Notes: generated from the sequence alone by a model not told the origin. DNA of 64,000 nucleotides from UBA6215 sp964484255 (GCA_964484255.1 CAZAEH010000001.1:1-64000); one strand, 5' to 3'. Shown: positions 5,772 through 15,227, numbered from the stretch's first letter. Numbers and translations: made by a program.

Positions 5772-6236
5772 TTATTTCCCCGTGTATTTTGTGCCGTCCG
5801 GGCCTATAGCGTCGAGTTGGAGGACTACACCGTCCTTGCCCGTAACGGCATAATGCGGTTTTCCGTCAGGCTCGGTGAAGAAACTGCCCGCCGGAAGGGC
5901 CTTAAGCCCGTCTTTGTCGAAATTATCCCCGTATCCGAAATAGATAGTACCCGAGACCACGGTGACCATCCTGTTCTTGCTCTTGTGCGAATGCGGCGGC
6001 AACTGGGTGTTCGGGGGTATCACGATGCGTTCCGCAAAAGGCCCCGGGGCATCAGGACTCCCGGAAAGGATCGCGGTCTTAAGGCCGTGAAGTTTAGGGT
6101 CTGTGTTCCATACCATCTCCGCCGGCGTTATGCGAAGGGCCGGAAGTCCCTTATCGAACACGGTCTTGATATAGACGGCGCCGGCACACGCTATAACTCC
6201 CGCCGCGAACGCCGCGAGATACCCTATTCTTTTCAT
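5772..6236 (-). CDS. Membrane-anchored cupin-domain protein
   Basis: A 154-aa protein with one N-terminal hydrophobic segment (4-22) and a single cupin barrel at about 65-145. The first cupin motif is PPHSHKSKNRM with His82 and His84, and the second has His128 in KPHYAV; the glutamate usual in motif 1 is not obvious, so metal binding may use fewer ligands. No enzymatic role can be assigned. It lies between alr (13 bp upstream) and the hydrolase (4 bp downstream) and is probably co-transcribed with both. The pair cupin plus hydrolase may act together on an extracytoplasmic substrate, which is inference only. Confidence 0.72.
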   Translation of the reverse strand: MKRIGYLAAFAAGVIACAGAVYIKTVFDKGLPALRITPAEMVWNTDPKLHGLKTAILSGSPDAPGPFAERIVIPPNTQLPPHSHKSKNRMVTVVSGTIYFGYGDNFDKDGLKALPAGSFFTEPDGKPHYAVTGKDGVVLQLDAIGPDGTKYTGK

Positions 6237-6249
6237 CCTGCCTCCATTT

Positions 6250-7395
6250 TTATTTATAGACCCTTGGCACCCGGGAAGATATCCAACACACCACTTCGTA
6301 TGGTATCGTCTCGAGCAGGTCGGCTGTCTCCTCTACCGTTATCTCCTGTTTTCCCTGCCTGCCGATAACGGTCACTTCATCGCCGACCTTTACGCCTTTA
6401 ACACGCGTAACATCCACCATAGTGTGGTCCATGCATATACGCCCGATTATAGGCACCCGTTTACCTCGTATTATCATGTCCGCCCTGTTGGAGAGGTGGC
6501 GGTTGAGCCCGTCGGCATAGCCGATGGGAAGCGTAGCTACTATTGTCTCTTTTGTCGTCATATGGGTCCTGCCGTAGCTGATAAACCTGCCCGGAGGGGT
6601 ATTTTTTAAGTATATCACGGTCGTCTTCAGCGAAAGTGCGGGCTTTAGCTTGACGGTCCTGGCTATCCTGGCACTCGGGTAAAGACCGTAAAGCATAAGC
6701 CCCGGACGTACCATGTTAAAATGTGAATCCTTATAGAGCATCGCCCCGGCGGAATTGGCGGCATGGACGTACTGTATCTCAAGGCCCCTTATCTCCATTT
6801 CGGCGGCAAGCCGCTTGAAATTTTCTATCTGTTTTACGGTATAGTGGACATCTTCTTCGTCGGCACTCGCGAAATGCGTGAATATCCCCTCTATGGTTAT
6901 GTTGTCGAAGCCAAGCAGGTCTTCGATAAGGTTATCGGCCTCATCGTGCCATACTCCGAGCCTGCCCATGCCGGTATCCACCTTTACATGCGCGAGGGCC
7001 TGCTTGCCGAACTTGCGCGCGACCTTGTCTATGGCGGATGCCAGGGTCTTATTGCAAACGGTCAGGGTAAGGTCATAATACACCGCAGCTTCGGCCTCTT
7101 TCGGCAGTACGGAGCTCAGCACAAGTATCGGGGTCTTTACTTTCGCCTTGCGCAGGGTTATGCCCTCGTCGACGCAGGCGACGCCGAGATATGATATGTT
7201 CTCCTTTTCAAGGCGCCGCGCGACCTCCACCATGCCGTATCCGTAGGCGTTCGCCTTGACAACGGCAAGGACGCTCGTCCCCTTGGAAAGGCGCGATCTG
7301 ATTACACGGTAATTGTAAGCTATGGCATCGAGGTCTATCTCGGTCCATGTGGGCCTGCTGATAAACTCGTGGGGCAAAAGGCGTCTTTTTATCAT
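6250..7395 (-). CDS. alr: Alanine racemase
   Basis: This PLP enzyme interconverts L- and D-alanine and supplies D-alanine for peptidoglycan. Lys48 in AVVKANAYGYG is the PLP lysine, and Tyr274 in FISYGRTH is the second catalytic base, supplied to the partner subunit. The length of 381 aa is normal. The TIM barrel (about 15-245) and C-terminal beta domain are both complete. The gene overlaps tsaB by 4 bases, so translation is probably coupled. The alr-tsaB-tsaE neighbourhood is seen in many bacteria. No sign of truncation or unusual composition. Confidence 0.96.
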   Translation of the reverse strand: MIKRRLLPHEFISRPTWTEIDLDAIAYNYRVIRSRLSKGTSVLAVVKANAYGYGMVEVARRLEKENISYLGVACVDEGITLRKAKVKTPILVLSSVLPKEAEAAVYYDLTLTVCNKTLASAIDKVARKFGKQALAHVKVDTGMGRLGVWHDEADNLIEDLLGFDNITIEGIFTHFASADEEDVHYTVKQIENFKRLAAEMEIRGLEIQYVHAANSAGAMLYKDSHFNMVRPGLMLYGLYPSARIARTVKLKPALSLKTTVIYLKNTPPGRFISYGRTHMTTKETIVATLPIGYADGLNRHLSNRADMIIRGKRVPIIGRICMDHTMVDVTRVKGVKVGDEVTVIGRQGKQEITVEETADLLETIPYEVVCWISSRVPRVYK

Positions 7396-8066
7396 CTTAC
7401 CTGCACATCCTTGGGGTAAACATATAAAGGCGTAAACCTGTCGGCGTCCTCAAAGTCCTTCTTCTTTATCATCTCATATCCGAGTTTGGCTATCGTTTCC
7501 GCTTTTGGATACCAGCCGCTTTTGGGCGCAAATACAACCTCGTATTTGAAGTTGTCGCGGATATAGTCCCCGTATACGGCAAGGCCGTCCCCGATAAATG
7601 CTGCGTCTCCTTTTATGCCGCCAAGAAGTTCGACGACTGGCATCACGGAATATTTCATCCGCCTGCGCAGTCCGCCCTTGCCGAACGTGAAGGCCGAACA
7701 ATAAACATTGCCCCGGCGCGCGTCGACAATGGGAATGACAAACCCTTCAGCGCCCTCGGCATTATAGGCGATAGCGTCAAGAGTGGGGACACCTACTATC
7801 TTTATCTTCCTTGTGAAAGCAAGCCCTTTGACCGTTGCCGCACCTATTCGCAGCGAGGTAAGCGACCCGGGGCCTTTGGAAAAAGCGATATACCCTATAT
7901 CTTTAAGTTTTACCCTCGCCTTCTTGAGAAGCTTATCTATGGCGGGCATGAGCTCTTCGCACTGTCTTTGGTCAGCCTGCTTATGGACGGAAGCGACGAT
8001 CCTGTCGCCGTCAGCCAGGGCGATTGAAATGTACTTGGATGAAGTATCGAGCGCCAGTACTTTCAC
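7392..8066 (-). CDS. tsaB: tRNA threonylcarbamoyladenosine (t6A) synthesis protein TsaB
   Basis: TsaB is the scaffold partner of TsaD and TsaE in making t6A37 on ANN-decoding tRNAs. The protein begins VKVLALDTSS, the ASKHA-fold phosphate-1 strand of the family, and has the SKGPGSLTSLRIG segment at about 65-77. A longer frame exists to 8111, but the GTG at 8066 is preferred: it overlaps the tsaE stop as GTGA, AAAGGA lies upstream, and it gives the standard 224-aa length. Neighbours tsaE and thiL give the same order as in Bacillus. tsaD itself is not in the window. Confidence 0.93.
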   Translation of the reverse strand: MKVLALDTSSKYISIALADGDRIVASVHKQADQRQCEELMPAIDKLLKKARVKLKDIGYIAFSKGPGSLTSLRIGAATVKGLAFTRKIKIVGVPTLDAIAYNAEGAEGFVIPIVDARRGNVYCSAFTFGKGGLRRRMKYSVMPVVELLGGIKGDAAFIGDGLAVYGDYIRDNFKYEVVFAPKSGWYPKAETIAKLGYEMIKKKDFEDADRFTPLYVYPKDVQVR

Positions 8067-8491
8067 GGGAGGATATCCTTTATCGTGAGGGATCTCTTTT
8101 CCGGGCCGCATATCCTAATAGCTATCGCTAAGTGCCTGACGGGAAGGATGCGGTCCATCTTGTTCGACCACTCTATTACCACTATGCCGTTGCGGGCCAG
8201 GTAATCTTCATATCCTATATCCTCGATGTCCTTAAGGCTGTTAAGCCGATAAACGTCGAAATGGAACAAAGGTATCCTGCCCTTGTATTCCTTGACCAGC
8301 GTGAACGAAGGGCTGTTTACGTGCAGGTAATCGCTGACGCCGAGTCCTTTAGCGATACCTTTGACGAGAGTGGTCTTGCCCGCGCCGAGGTCACCCGATA
8401 ACGCTACCATATCACCGGGCTTTAGCCGCCTCGAGATCTCTTCTCCCGCTTTTATGGTCTCTTTTTCACTTCCGGTCGTTACTACCATCAA
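8063..8491 (-). CDS. tsaE: t6A synthesis ATPase TsaE
   Basis: A small P-loop ATPase of 142 aa that resets the TsaBD complex after each cycle of t6A formation. Walker A is GDLGAGKTT at 33-41, and the HFDVYRL and WSNKMD segments are typical of the family. It overlaps thiL upstream (ATGA) and tsaB downstream (GTGA), so the three are translationally coupled. Full length, no anomaly. Confidence 0.95.
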   Translation of the reverse strand: MMVVTTGSEKETIKAGEEISRRLKPGDMVALSGDLGAGKTTLVKGIAKGLGVSDYLHVNSPSFTLVKEYKGRIPLFHFDVYRLNSLKDIEDIGYEDYLARNGIVVIEWSNKMDRILPVRHLAIAIRICGPEKRSLTIKDILP

Positions 8492-9414
8492 AAATGCGCA
8501 AATCCTTTCGCCTGGAGGCTTCTCACCTTCCCGTTCTTCCCGATTATCCTGACCCCGGACTTTTTGTCGAGGATCTCGCCTATCTGGGTCAGTTTCAACC
8601 CGCTGACCTCGATATTCTTAACCGCAAGCCGGCGCGCCTCGGCAAGCGGCATTGTAAAAAGCAGCTCAAAATCTTCTCCCTCATTCAGTGCGGCGTCCAC
8701 CCCGTGCGCATCATCTGAAACGGGTATAAGTTCCTCATAGATACAAGCGCCCACACCGCTGGCTTTTGCAATATGGTTAAGGTCCGTCGAGAGGCCGTCC
8801 GAAATGTCTATCATCGAGCTCACTTTAAAATTATCGACGAGACAGCGGGCTTCCTTCAGTCTGGGGATAAAATCCAGGTGGCGCTTGCTCCTGTAAGAGC
8901 CCCCCAAGGAACCGGTAACACATATTATGTCCCCGGGCTTCGCCCCGCTCCTCAATTTGAGCTTTTCCGGCTCCACGAAACCGAGGACCGCCACATCCAC
9001 CACAAGTTTACCCGACGAGTTGGTGTCGCCTCCTACTATGCCTACGTTGAACTTCTTCGCCAGTGATTTTATTCCGCGGTAGAGTTCCTCGATATACTCC
9101 ACGGAAAATCTTGCCGGAAGACCGAGGGAGACAACGGCATATTCTGCGGTCCCTCCCATCGAAGCTATATCGCTGAGGCCACAGGCAAGGGATTTCCACC
9201 CAATCTGGTAAGCGCTGGCGCCTTTTATCCTGAAATCCACGTCCTCAAGGAGCATATCTATAGTGACAAGCAGGTATTTCCTGCGCGAGATGCGTATAAC
9301 AGCGCAGTCGTCACCTATGCCTTTTATTATCTCACGCCGCCCGCGGCCTGTCCCTGAAAGACCCATAGCCAGGCGTTCGATCAAGCCGGTCTCACCTAAT
9401 TTTCTTAATCTCAT
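8488..9414 (-). CDS. thiL: Thiamine-monophosphate kinase
   Basis: Phosphorylates thiamine monophosphate to thiamine diphosphate, the last step of cofactor synthesis. The 308-aa protein has the AIR-synthase-like fold: GIGDDCAVI at 32-40, MLLEDVDF, GLSDIASMGG and GGDTNSSGK provide Mg-ATP ligands, and DISDGLSTDLNHIA is the C-terminal half signature. It overlaps mtnA by 23 bases and tsaE by 4. No riboswitch is seen, as expected for a gene inside an operon. Confidence 0.95.
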   Translation of the reverse strand: MRLRKLGETGLIERLAMGLSGTGRGRREIIKGIGDDCAVIRISRRKYLLVTIDMLLEDVDFRIKGASAYQIGWKSLACGLSDIASMGGTAEYAVVSLGLPARFSVEYIEELYRGIKSLAKKFNVGIVGGDTNSSGKLVVDVAVLGFVEPEKLKLRSGAKPGDIICVTGSLGGSYRSKRHLDFIPRLKEARCLVDNFKVSSMIDISDGLSTDLNHIAKASGVGACIYEELIPVSDDAHGVDAALNEGEDFELLFTMPLAEARRLAVKNIEVSGLKLTQIGEILDKKSGVRIIGKNGKVRSLQAKGFAHF

Positions 9415-10417
9415 CCGGTTTAAAGATCCCTTTTTCGGTTATGATCGCTGTAATAAGTTTTGCCGGTGTAACGTCAAAGGCCGGGCAACAGGTCTTGACG
9501 CCTTTCGGTGCCAGCATTCTGCCCCCGACTACCGTTATCTCTTCCGGACGCCTTTCCTCAATGGGTACCCGTCTGCCATGCGGCATCCTGAAATCTATCG
9601 TAGAGACCGGCGCCGCAACGTAAAAAGGTATCTTATGATATTTTGCCAGGACCGCGACGCCGTAAGTCCCTATCTTGTTGGCGGCATCTCCGTTTCGGGT
9701 TATCCTGTCGGCCCCGACAATGACCTTCGTGATCTTTCCGCTGCCCATTACGTATGCGGCCATGTTATCGCAAATAAGGGTCACGTCGATACCCTCATGC
9801 ATAAGTTCCCATGTGGTAAGCCTTGCCCCCTGTAAAAGAGGCCTGGTCTCGTCCGCGTAAACCCTGAATCTCCTGCCTTTTTCCTTGGCACGGTAAAGCA
9901 CTCCCAAAGCGGTCCCGTAATCCGCTGTAGCTAGGGCACCGGCGTTGCAGTGGGTAAGCACGGCATCTCCGTCTTTTATGAGACGCGCGCCGTGCTCGGC
10001 CATCTTCCTGCATATGGCCCTGTCTTCTTCGTATATCCTATGGGCTTCGGACAATAGGTCTTTTTTTATCCCTAAGACCGTACGTGAGCGACTCGCGGAA
10101 GCGGCATCCCTCATCCTCTCCATCCCCCAGAAGAGGTTCACTGCGGTCGGGCGCGATGAGCCCACAAACGCAATGGTTTTATCAAGTTCCCGCATGAACT
10201 CCGCGCGATCCTTCGCCCGGGAATCCTTCATTCCGAGGTATACGCCATAGGCCGCTGCAACTCCCAAGGCGGGCGCGCCTCGCACCTGCAGTTTTTTTAT
10301 GGCATGCCAGAAACCTTTTATATCGCGGAATTTCAGGTACACGAGCCTGTTCGGCAGGCGCGTCTGGTCTATGATCTTTATTGAATTTTTATCCCATCTT
10401 ATCGTCTGGATCGCCAT
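9392..10417 (-). CDS. mtnA: S-methyl-5-thioribose-1-phosphate isomerase
   Basis: Converts 5-methylthioribose-1-phosphate to the ribulose form in methionine salvage. The 341-aa protein shows the family marks RGAPALGVAAAYG (46-58), HCNAGALATADYGTALGV with the catalytic cysteine, and GADRITRNGDAANKIGTY with the catalytic aspartate. The other salvage genes (mtnK, mtnB and so on) are absent here, so the gene may serve a shortened salvage route. It precedes thiL with a 23-bp overlap. The homologous eIF2B-like family is less likely because the isomerase active-site residues are all present. Confidence 0.95.
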   Translation of the reverse strand: MAIQTIRWDKNSIKIIDQTRLPNRLVYLKFRDIKGFWHAIKKLQVRGAPALGVAAAYGVYLGMKDSRAKDRAEFMRELDKTIAFVGSSRPTAVNLFWGMERMRDAASASRSRTVLGIKKDLLSEAHRIYEEDRAICRKMAEHGARLIKDGDAVLTHCNAGALATADYGTALGVLYRAKEKGRRFRVYADETRPLLQGARLTTWELMHEGIDVTLICDNMAAYVMGSGKITKVIVGADRITRNGDAANKIGTYGVAVLAKYHKIPFYVAAPVSTIDFRMPHGRRVPIEERRPEEITVVGGRMLAPKGVKTCCPAFDVTPAKLITAIITEKGIFKPDEIKKIR

Positions 10418-10425
10418 AGGTTCCT

Positions 10426-11493
10426 CTAACCCGGGACAGCTATCAGCCTGTAAAGGAATACGAAAAAAACTACCGCGGTATTATGCACTATGTGCACCGC
10501 TATACAGGGAATTATGGATCCCGTCTTCTCATACAGGTAGGCCAGCAAGATACCAAGAGCCAGTATGGGGAAGAACGAGACTATATTCAGGTGAAGCATG
10601 GAAAAAACCAATGATACGAGGATTATGGCTTTGCGCGCACCCATCTTCTTCCTTACGACCGGATAAGCGAACCCCCGGAAGAATATCTCCTCCATCACCG
10701 GCCCTAGCAAGGTAACCAGTCCCGTAAGTATAAAAAGCAGTTTTGGGCGGTCCGTCTCATAGAGCATCTCGAGCGCCCTTGTCTCCGGTGGTTCATAATT
10801 GAATATCCTCAAGCCCAACAGGACAAAGACCATTATGACCACTATTATCGGTATCAGCATGAGGTACCCGCTGAGGCCTATCTTTATGTCCCTGACTATG
10901 TTTCCGGCCTTCAAACCGAGGCTGGACAGTCTTTGGCCGTATTTCTTGATGACAAAATATAGGACTATCACGAGCCCTACGACATCCATCAAAGTCGCGT
11001 TCATGACGGTGAAGAGCTTCTCATCCAGATGCTTGACACCGGCAATTGTAGCGGCGCCCAGCTCGACGGCCTGGATAAGATACCCGAAAAAATAGAATAT
11101 GACGGCTATCCTGAAAATATCCGCTATTCCCCAGCTGACTTCGGGAGGAACACCTATGGTAGGCATTATCTCGAAACCGTTGAGCTTGCGGGCGACTCTT
11201 TTTACCAACATCATGAGTCCGGCCATGAGGGCTATCGAACACGCGAATGTGCTTCCGGAAAGCGCGAAGGCAAGCGGCCTGTTCGTAGAAAGCAGGTCCT
11301 TTATCCTTGCCTCCCTTTCGGCGGCTTCCTCGGGGGTCAATATACGGTGGACCTTCTTTTCTTTCTCGGCAGCCTTCTCTATTTTTGCCGGGAATAGTAC
11401 AAGGAAAACCTCAAAAACGACTATCACGGAAAGCATTATCACGTAAAGCCTGTTATCCTTGATGAACCTGCCTGCGTCGTTAACCGACAACAT
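10426..11493 (-). CDS. CPBP-family intramembrane metalloprotease
   Basis: A 355-aa membrane protein with about eight hydrophobic segments and a charged cytoplasmic loop near 38-72. The CPBP (Abi) signature is complete: Glu268-Glu269 with Arg273 in MEEIFFRG, His301 in SMLHLN, and His334/His337 in AVHIVHN. Family members cleave or process membrane proteins and prenylated peptides, but the substrate here is unknown. The gene overlaps the TatD-radical SAM gene upstream by 14 bp and is followed by mtnA after 8 bp, so it belongs to the long operon-like run. Confidence 0.88.
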   Translation of the reverse strand: MLSVNDAGRFIKDNRLYVIMLSVIVVFEVFLVLFPAKIEKAAEKEKKVHRILTPEEAAEREARIKDLLSTNRPLAFALSGSTFACSIALMAGLMMLVKRVARKLNGFEIMPTIGVPPEVSWGIADIFRIAVIFYFFGYLIQAVELGAATIAGVKHLDEKLFTVMNATLMDVVGLVIVLYFVIKKYGQRLSSLGLKAGNIVRDIKIGLSGYLMLIPIIVVIMVFVLLGLRIFNYEPPETRALEMLYETDRPKLLFILTGLVTLLGPVMEEIFFRGFAYPVVRKKMGARKAIILVSLVFSMLHLNIVSFFPILALGILLAYLYEKTGSIIPCIAVHIVHNTAVVFFVFLYRLIAVPG

Positions 11494-12862
11494 TGTGCCT
11501 CCTCGGCCTGAATTTCACCCCCAACTCCCCCGTAATTACTCTTTCGCAGGCAGCCATATCCACGCCTTCGTAATCGACGCATGTTGCTTCCACTTCAGGC
11601 AGTTTCCGGCTGCATTCGACTATGAATTTTTTTACTTCGTTATAAGTACCGGGACCGAAAGCCGGTTTACATATCCTGTTATACGTCTCTTCATCCGGAG
11701 CGTTGAGGCTGACGCTTACCCTGTCAATAAGCCCCGCAAGGTCGTCTACTATGCGCCTCTTATTGATAAGGTTCCCGTGGCCGTTCGTCGTAAGGCGTAT
11801 TTTTGCGCCCTTTTTCTTAAGCGCGCTCGCCACCTCCAACAGGCAGTCAAGCCGAAGGGTGGGTTCACCGTAACCGCAAAAAACTATTTCATCATAACGC
11901 TTAGGGTCGCCGACGGCTGTTATTATCTCTTTCGCCGCAGGTTCGTCGCTAAGGCGCAGGTTATGGCCCATGACAAAGTCAGAGGACTTTGTCACGCAGA
12001 ATTCGCAGGCGCTTGAGCACCTGTTGGTAAGGTTTATATAGAGAGAATCCCTTATCGGATATACTATGGCGTTATGATATCTGCTTTCTCCGACACCGAA
12101 CAATTTTGTGCAATTCAACGTGGTCACCCGCGCAACATCATCGGCCCTGAGGCCCTTGAGCCCGGAGATCTCTTCGACCGCCCTTACCATGAACGCGGGT
12201 TCGTTTCGCTTGCCGCGCATGCCTTCGGGGGCCAGGTAAGGAGCGTCCGTCTCGACCAGCATCCTGTCAATGGGGACTTTGTCCCTGACTAGTTCCCGTA
12301 ATTTAGAGGCGTTCTTGAAAGTTATATTGCACGTGAAAGAAACATACATCCCGAGGGCAAGGACCCCTTCAAGGAGTTTTTCATCTGCGGGAAAACAGTG
12401 GACCACTCCCTTGACAGACGTGCCTGCCTCTTCTTTTAATATTCGCAGTGTATCATCCGCGGCCTCCCTGCAATGGATTATCAAAGGTAAACCCGTATCT
12501 TTGGCCAAGCGAATGAATTTCCTGAAAGCATCCTGCTGAAGGCCGGCGGGAGAGAAGTTCCTGTAATAGTCCAGGCCGACTTCACCGATAGCCACTACTT
12601 TTTTATTCCCGGAAAGGTCTTTTATCTCGGACAATGCGGAAGACCCGGCATCTTTCGCATCATGGGGATGGATGCCTACCGAAGCAAATACCGTATCGTA
12701 TTTTCCGGCAATGGCCACAGATCTTCTTGAGCCTTCAAGGTCGCTGGCCACGTTTATGATATCTCTTATCCCGGCATCCTCCGCCCTCTTAATGACGAGG
12801 TCCCTGTCGGAATCAAACTCGGGAAAATCCAAATGGCAATGGCTGTCTACCAGATTGGTCAT
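11480..12862 (-). CDS. TatD-family nuclease fused to a radical SAM domain
   Basis: A 460-aa two-domain protein. Residues 1-255 are a TatD-type metal-dependent hydrolase: DSHCHLD (6-12), GEVGLDYYR with Glu94, IIHCRE with His130, HCF with His155 and ETDAPYL with Asp206. Residues about 270-460 are a radical SAM domain with the [4Fe-4S] motif Cys282-x3-Cys286-x2-Cys289 and the GYGEPTL SAM-binding segment. This resembles the family annotated as TatD-linked radical SAM protein, normally also found as separate neighbours. The ATG at 12862 overlaps the metG stop (ATGA); a longer frame to 12997 adds only non-conserved residues inside metG. The substrate of the radical SAM part is unknown. Confidence 0.9.
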   Translation of the reverse strand: MTNLVDSHCHLDFPEFDSDRDLVIKRAEDAGIRDIINVASDLEGSRRSVAIAGKYDTVFASVGIHPHDAKDAGSSALSEIKDLSGNKKVVAIGEVGLDYYRNFSPAGLQQDAFRKFIRLAKDTGLPLIIHCREAADDTLRILKEEAGTSVKGVVHCFPADEKLLEGVLALGMYVSFTCNITFKNASKLRELVRDKVPIDRMLVETDAPYLAPEGMRGKRNEPAFMVRAVEEISGLKGLRADDVARVTTLNCTKLFGVGESRYHNAIVYPIRDSLYINLTNRCSSACEFCVTKSSDFVMGHNLRLSDEPAAKEIITAVGDPKRYDEIVFCGYGEPTLRLDCLLEVASALKKKGAKIRLTTNGHGNLINKRRIVDDLAGLIDRVSVSLNAPDEETYNRICKPAFGPGTYNEVKKFIVECSRKLPEVEATCVDYEGVDMAACERVITGELGVKFRPRRHNVVG

Positions 12863-14412
12863 TTTGCCTTGGTATCTATACGGGGGAACAAGGGCGCACC
12901 CTTCTTCACCTGTGTAGCGGGTTTCATCATGCCCCATTTTCCTATATCCGATGCGCGGGCCGCGGAAAGCGGCCCCGCGATCCCCAGTTGTTCCCACATC
13001 TTTTGCGCGGAAGAGGGCATGAACGGCGATACCGCAATCGCGACGATACGCAATATCTCTGAAAGGCTATACATCACGTCCGCAAGCCGGTCTTTCCTTC
13101 CCTGCTTGTCCAGCGACCACGGCGCCTGGACCTCTATATATTTGTTCGCCTTGTTCACCAGCTCCCATATCGCACCGGCAGCGCTTGGAAAATCAAGCTC
13201 GGTCATTGCGGCGTCCATCTTCGCGGGAAGCCCTGCGGCAAGAGCCTTAAGCTCCACATCAGCGGGATCATTTGTGTTCGCAGGAACGGGAACCTCGCCG
13301 CCATAATACTTCTCTATCATCGTAAGCGTCCTGTTGAGCAGGTTGCCGATATCATTGGCCAGGTCGGTATTCAAACGGCTGACGAGGGCCTCTTCGGAAA
13401 AAAGCCCGTCATGTCCGTATGGTATCTCACTCAAAAGGAAGTACCTTAAAGGATCGGGCCCGTATTTGTCTATTATCTCAACGGGATCCACGGCGTTACC
13501 AAGGGACTTGGACATCTTCCTGCCCTTCGCATCAAGCCAGTGTCCGTGCGCAAAAACGGTCTTCGGGGGCTCTATTCCTAATGTATGAAGTATTATCGGC
13601 CAAAAGACCGTATGAAAGCGTATTATGTCCTTGCCGAGTATGTGGATATCCGCAGGCCAGTATTTCCTGAACTTAGTATCATCTCCGCCCGCATAACCGA
13701 GCGCAGATATGTAATTGAGCAGCGCGTCGAACCAAACGTATGAGACATGGTCCTTCGAAAAAGGTATCTCGACACCCCATTCAAGGCGGCTGCGCGGCCG
13801 GGATATGCACAGGTCCTGCAAGGGCTGCTCCAGGAAACTCAATATCTCGTTCTTCCTTGACTCCGGTTTAATGAAATCCGGATGGCTTTTGATATAGTCT
13901 ATAAGCCAGCCCTGGTACTTCGACATCCTGAAGAACCAGTTCGTCTCCGTTATCTGCTCAACAGGGCGCTTGCAGTCCGGGCAATTGCCCGCCTCAAGCT
14001 GGCTCTCGGGCCAGAATGCCTCGCAAGGCGCGCAATACCATCCTTTGTATTCGGACTCAAAAAGCTCTCCCTTTTCGTGCAGTTTCGTGAAGACCGCCTG
14101 GACAACCTTTATATGGCGCTCCTGCGTAGTACGGATGAAATCATCATAGGATATCGACATGCGCTTCCAGAGCTCTATAGACGGTTTGACGACCGAATCG
14201 ACGAACTCCTGGGTCGATACTCCTGCCTCGGCTGCGGCCTTGGCAACCTTCTGGCCGTGCTCGTCTGTCCCGGTAAGGAAATACACGTCCGCGCCTTTAA
14301 GGCGGTGGTATCTCGCAAGCGCATCCGCGACAGTGGACTCATAGCAATGCCCGATGTGCGGCTTCGCATTCACGTAATATATGGAAGTAGTCAAATAGAA
14401 CTTGCTCATCAT
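12859..14412 (-). CDS. metG: Methionyl-tRNA synthetase
   Basis: Class I aminoacyl-tRNA synthetase charging tRNA-Met. HIGH is at 19-22, KMSKS at 299-303, and a zinc knuckle is formed by Cys127, Cys130, Cys144 and Cys147. The 517-aa protein ends after the anticodon-binding helical domain and lacks the C-terminal OB-fold dimerisation domain found in many bacteria, as in short-form enzymes. It overlaps ricT upstream and the tatD fusion downstream, each by 4 bases. The ricT-metG-tatD order is also found in Bacillus. Confidence 0.96.
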   Translation of the reverse strand: MMSKFYLTTSIYYVNAKPHIGHCYESTVADALARYHRLKGADVYFLTGTDEHGQKVAKAAAEAGVSTQEFVDSVVKPSIELWKRMSISYDDFIRTTQERHIKVVQAVFTKLHEKGELFESEYKGWYCAPCEAFWPESQLEAGNCPDCKRPVEQITETNWFFRMSKYQGWLIDYIKSHPDFIKPESRKNEILSFLEQPLQDLCISRPRSRLEWGVEIPFSKDHVSYVWFDALLNYISALGYAGGDDTKFRKYWPADIHILGKDIIRFHTVFWPIILHTLGIEPPKTVFAHGHWLDAKGRKMSKSLGNAVDPVEIIDKYGPDPLRYFLLSEIPYGHDGLFSEEALVSRLNTDLANDIGNLLNRTLTMIEKYYGGEVPVPANTNDPADVELKALAAGLPAKMDAAMTELDFPSAAGAIWELVNKANKYIEVQAPWSLDKQGRKDRLADVMYSLSEILRIVAIAVSPFMPSSAQKMWEQLGIAGPLSAARASDIGKWGMMKPATQVKKGAPLFPRIDTKAK

Positions 14413-15227
14413 CTCTTCTGGCGGTGCAGCTTACACGCCTGCGGGCAGCTGCACGCGATCTCGGTTATCTTGCCTTCGCCGCAGTCTATGGTTACCGCGC
14501 GCTTGAGTGCGTTCACGGAGATCACCTTGCCGGACAGGCCCTCCAGGTTTACCTTATCGCCTTCCTTCGGCAGTCCCCTGAGGAGCTCGACATAAAGCTT
14601 ATGCTCATACCCGAGGCAGCACATCAGCCTTCCGCATACACCGGATATCTTGGCCGGGTTGAGCGGGAGGTTCTGCTCCTTGGCCATCTTTATAGTGACC
14701 GGTTCGAAATCCTTAAGGAATGTCGCACAGCAAAGCGCCTTTCCGCATGGGCCGAAACCCCCGAGCAGCCTCGCTTCGTCGCGTACTCCTATCTGCTTGA
14801 GCTCTATCCTTGCCTTGAATATCCTCGCCAGGTCCTTTACCAGTTCCCTGAAATCCACGCGACCGTCGGCCGTAAAATAAAAAAGGAGCTTGGACCTGTC
14901 GAACGAATACTCGGCCTCTATCAATTTCATCTTGAGGCCGTGTTCCGAGATCTTCTTCTGGCAGGTGGTAAAGGCCTCTCTCGTCTTCTCTCGGTTCTTC
15001 TTGATCTGGTCAAGGTCAGCCGCGGTAGCTGCCCTCAATATCTTGCGTACGGGTTCTTCCTGCGGCAGCTGGGGCAACGCCTCTATATCCGATATCACTT
15101 CCCCGTAATCAAGGCCCCTGTCGGCCTCCACTATGACAGTATCCCCCGTCTTAGGCCTTATGTTACCTAACTCATAGAACTGGGTCTTACCGCCCTCCCT
15201 TAACCTGACTTGGACTACTTCGAACAA
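14409..15227 (-). CDS. ricT: PSP1-domain protein RicT (YaaT-like)
   Basis: In Bacillus RicT is part of a Y-complex (RicA-RicF-RicT) that carries Fe-S clusters and influences RNase Y processing and development. The 272-aa protein has the PSP1 domain and two cysteine groups, Cys161/166/167 in GPCGKALCC and Cys198/203/204 in GVCGRLMCC, the latter kept in the whole family. It lies between holB and metG, the same position as yaaT in Bacillus. RicA and RicF homologues are not in this window, so the function outside Firmicutes remains open. Confidence 0.9.
   Translation of the reverse strand: MFEVVQVRLREGGKTQFYELGNIRPKTGDTVIVEADRGLDYGEVISDIEALPQLPQEEPVRKILRAATAADLDQIKKNREKTREAFTTCQKKISEHGLKMKLIEAEYSFDRSKLLFYFTADGRVDFRELVKDLARIFKARIELKQIGVRDEARLLGGFGPCGKALCCATFLKDFEPVTIKMAKEQNLPLNPAKISGVCGRLMCCLGYEHKLYVELLRGLPKEGDKVNLEGLSGKVISVNALKRAVTIDCGEGKITEIACSCPQACKLHRQKR

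Noticed and set aside
5718..6368. 216-codon + strand ORF
   Set aside because: It lies opposite the cupin and hydrolase genes and its product is arginine-rich with no domain. It is a shadow frame.
11480..12997. Longer start of the TatD-radical SAM protein
   Set aside because: The extra 45 residues overlap metG and carry no TatD similarity; the ATG at 12862 overlaps the metG stop in the usual ATGA way.
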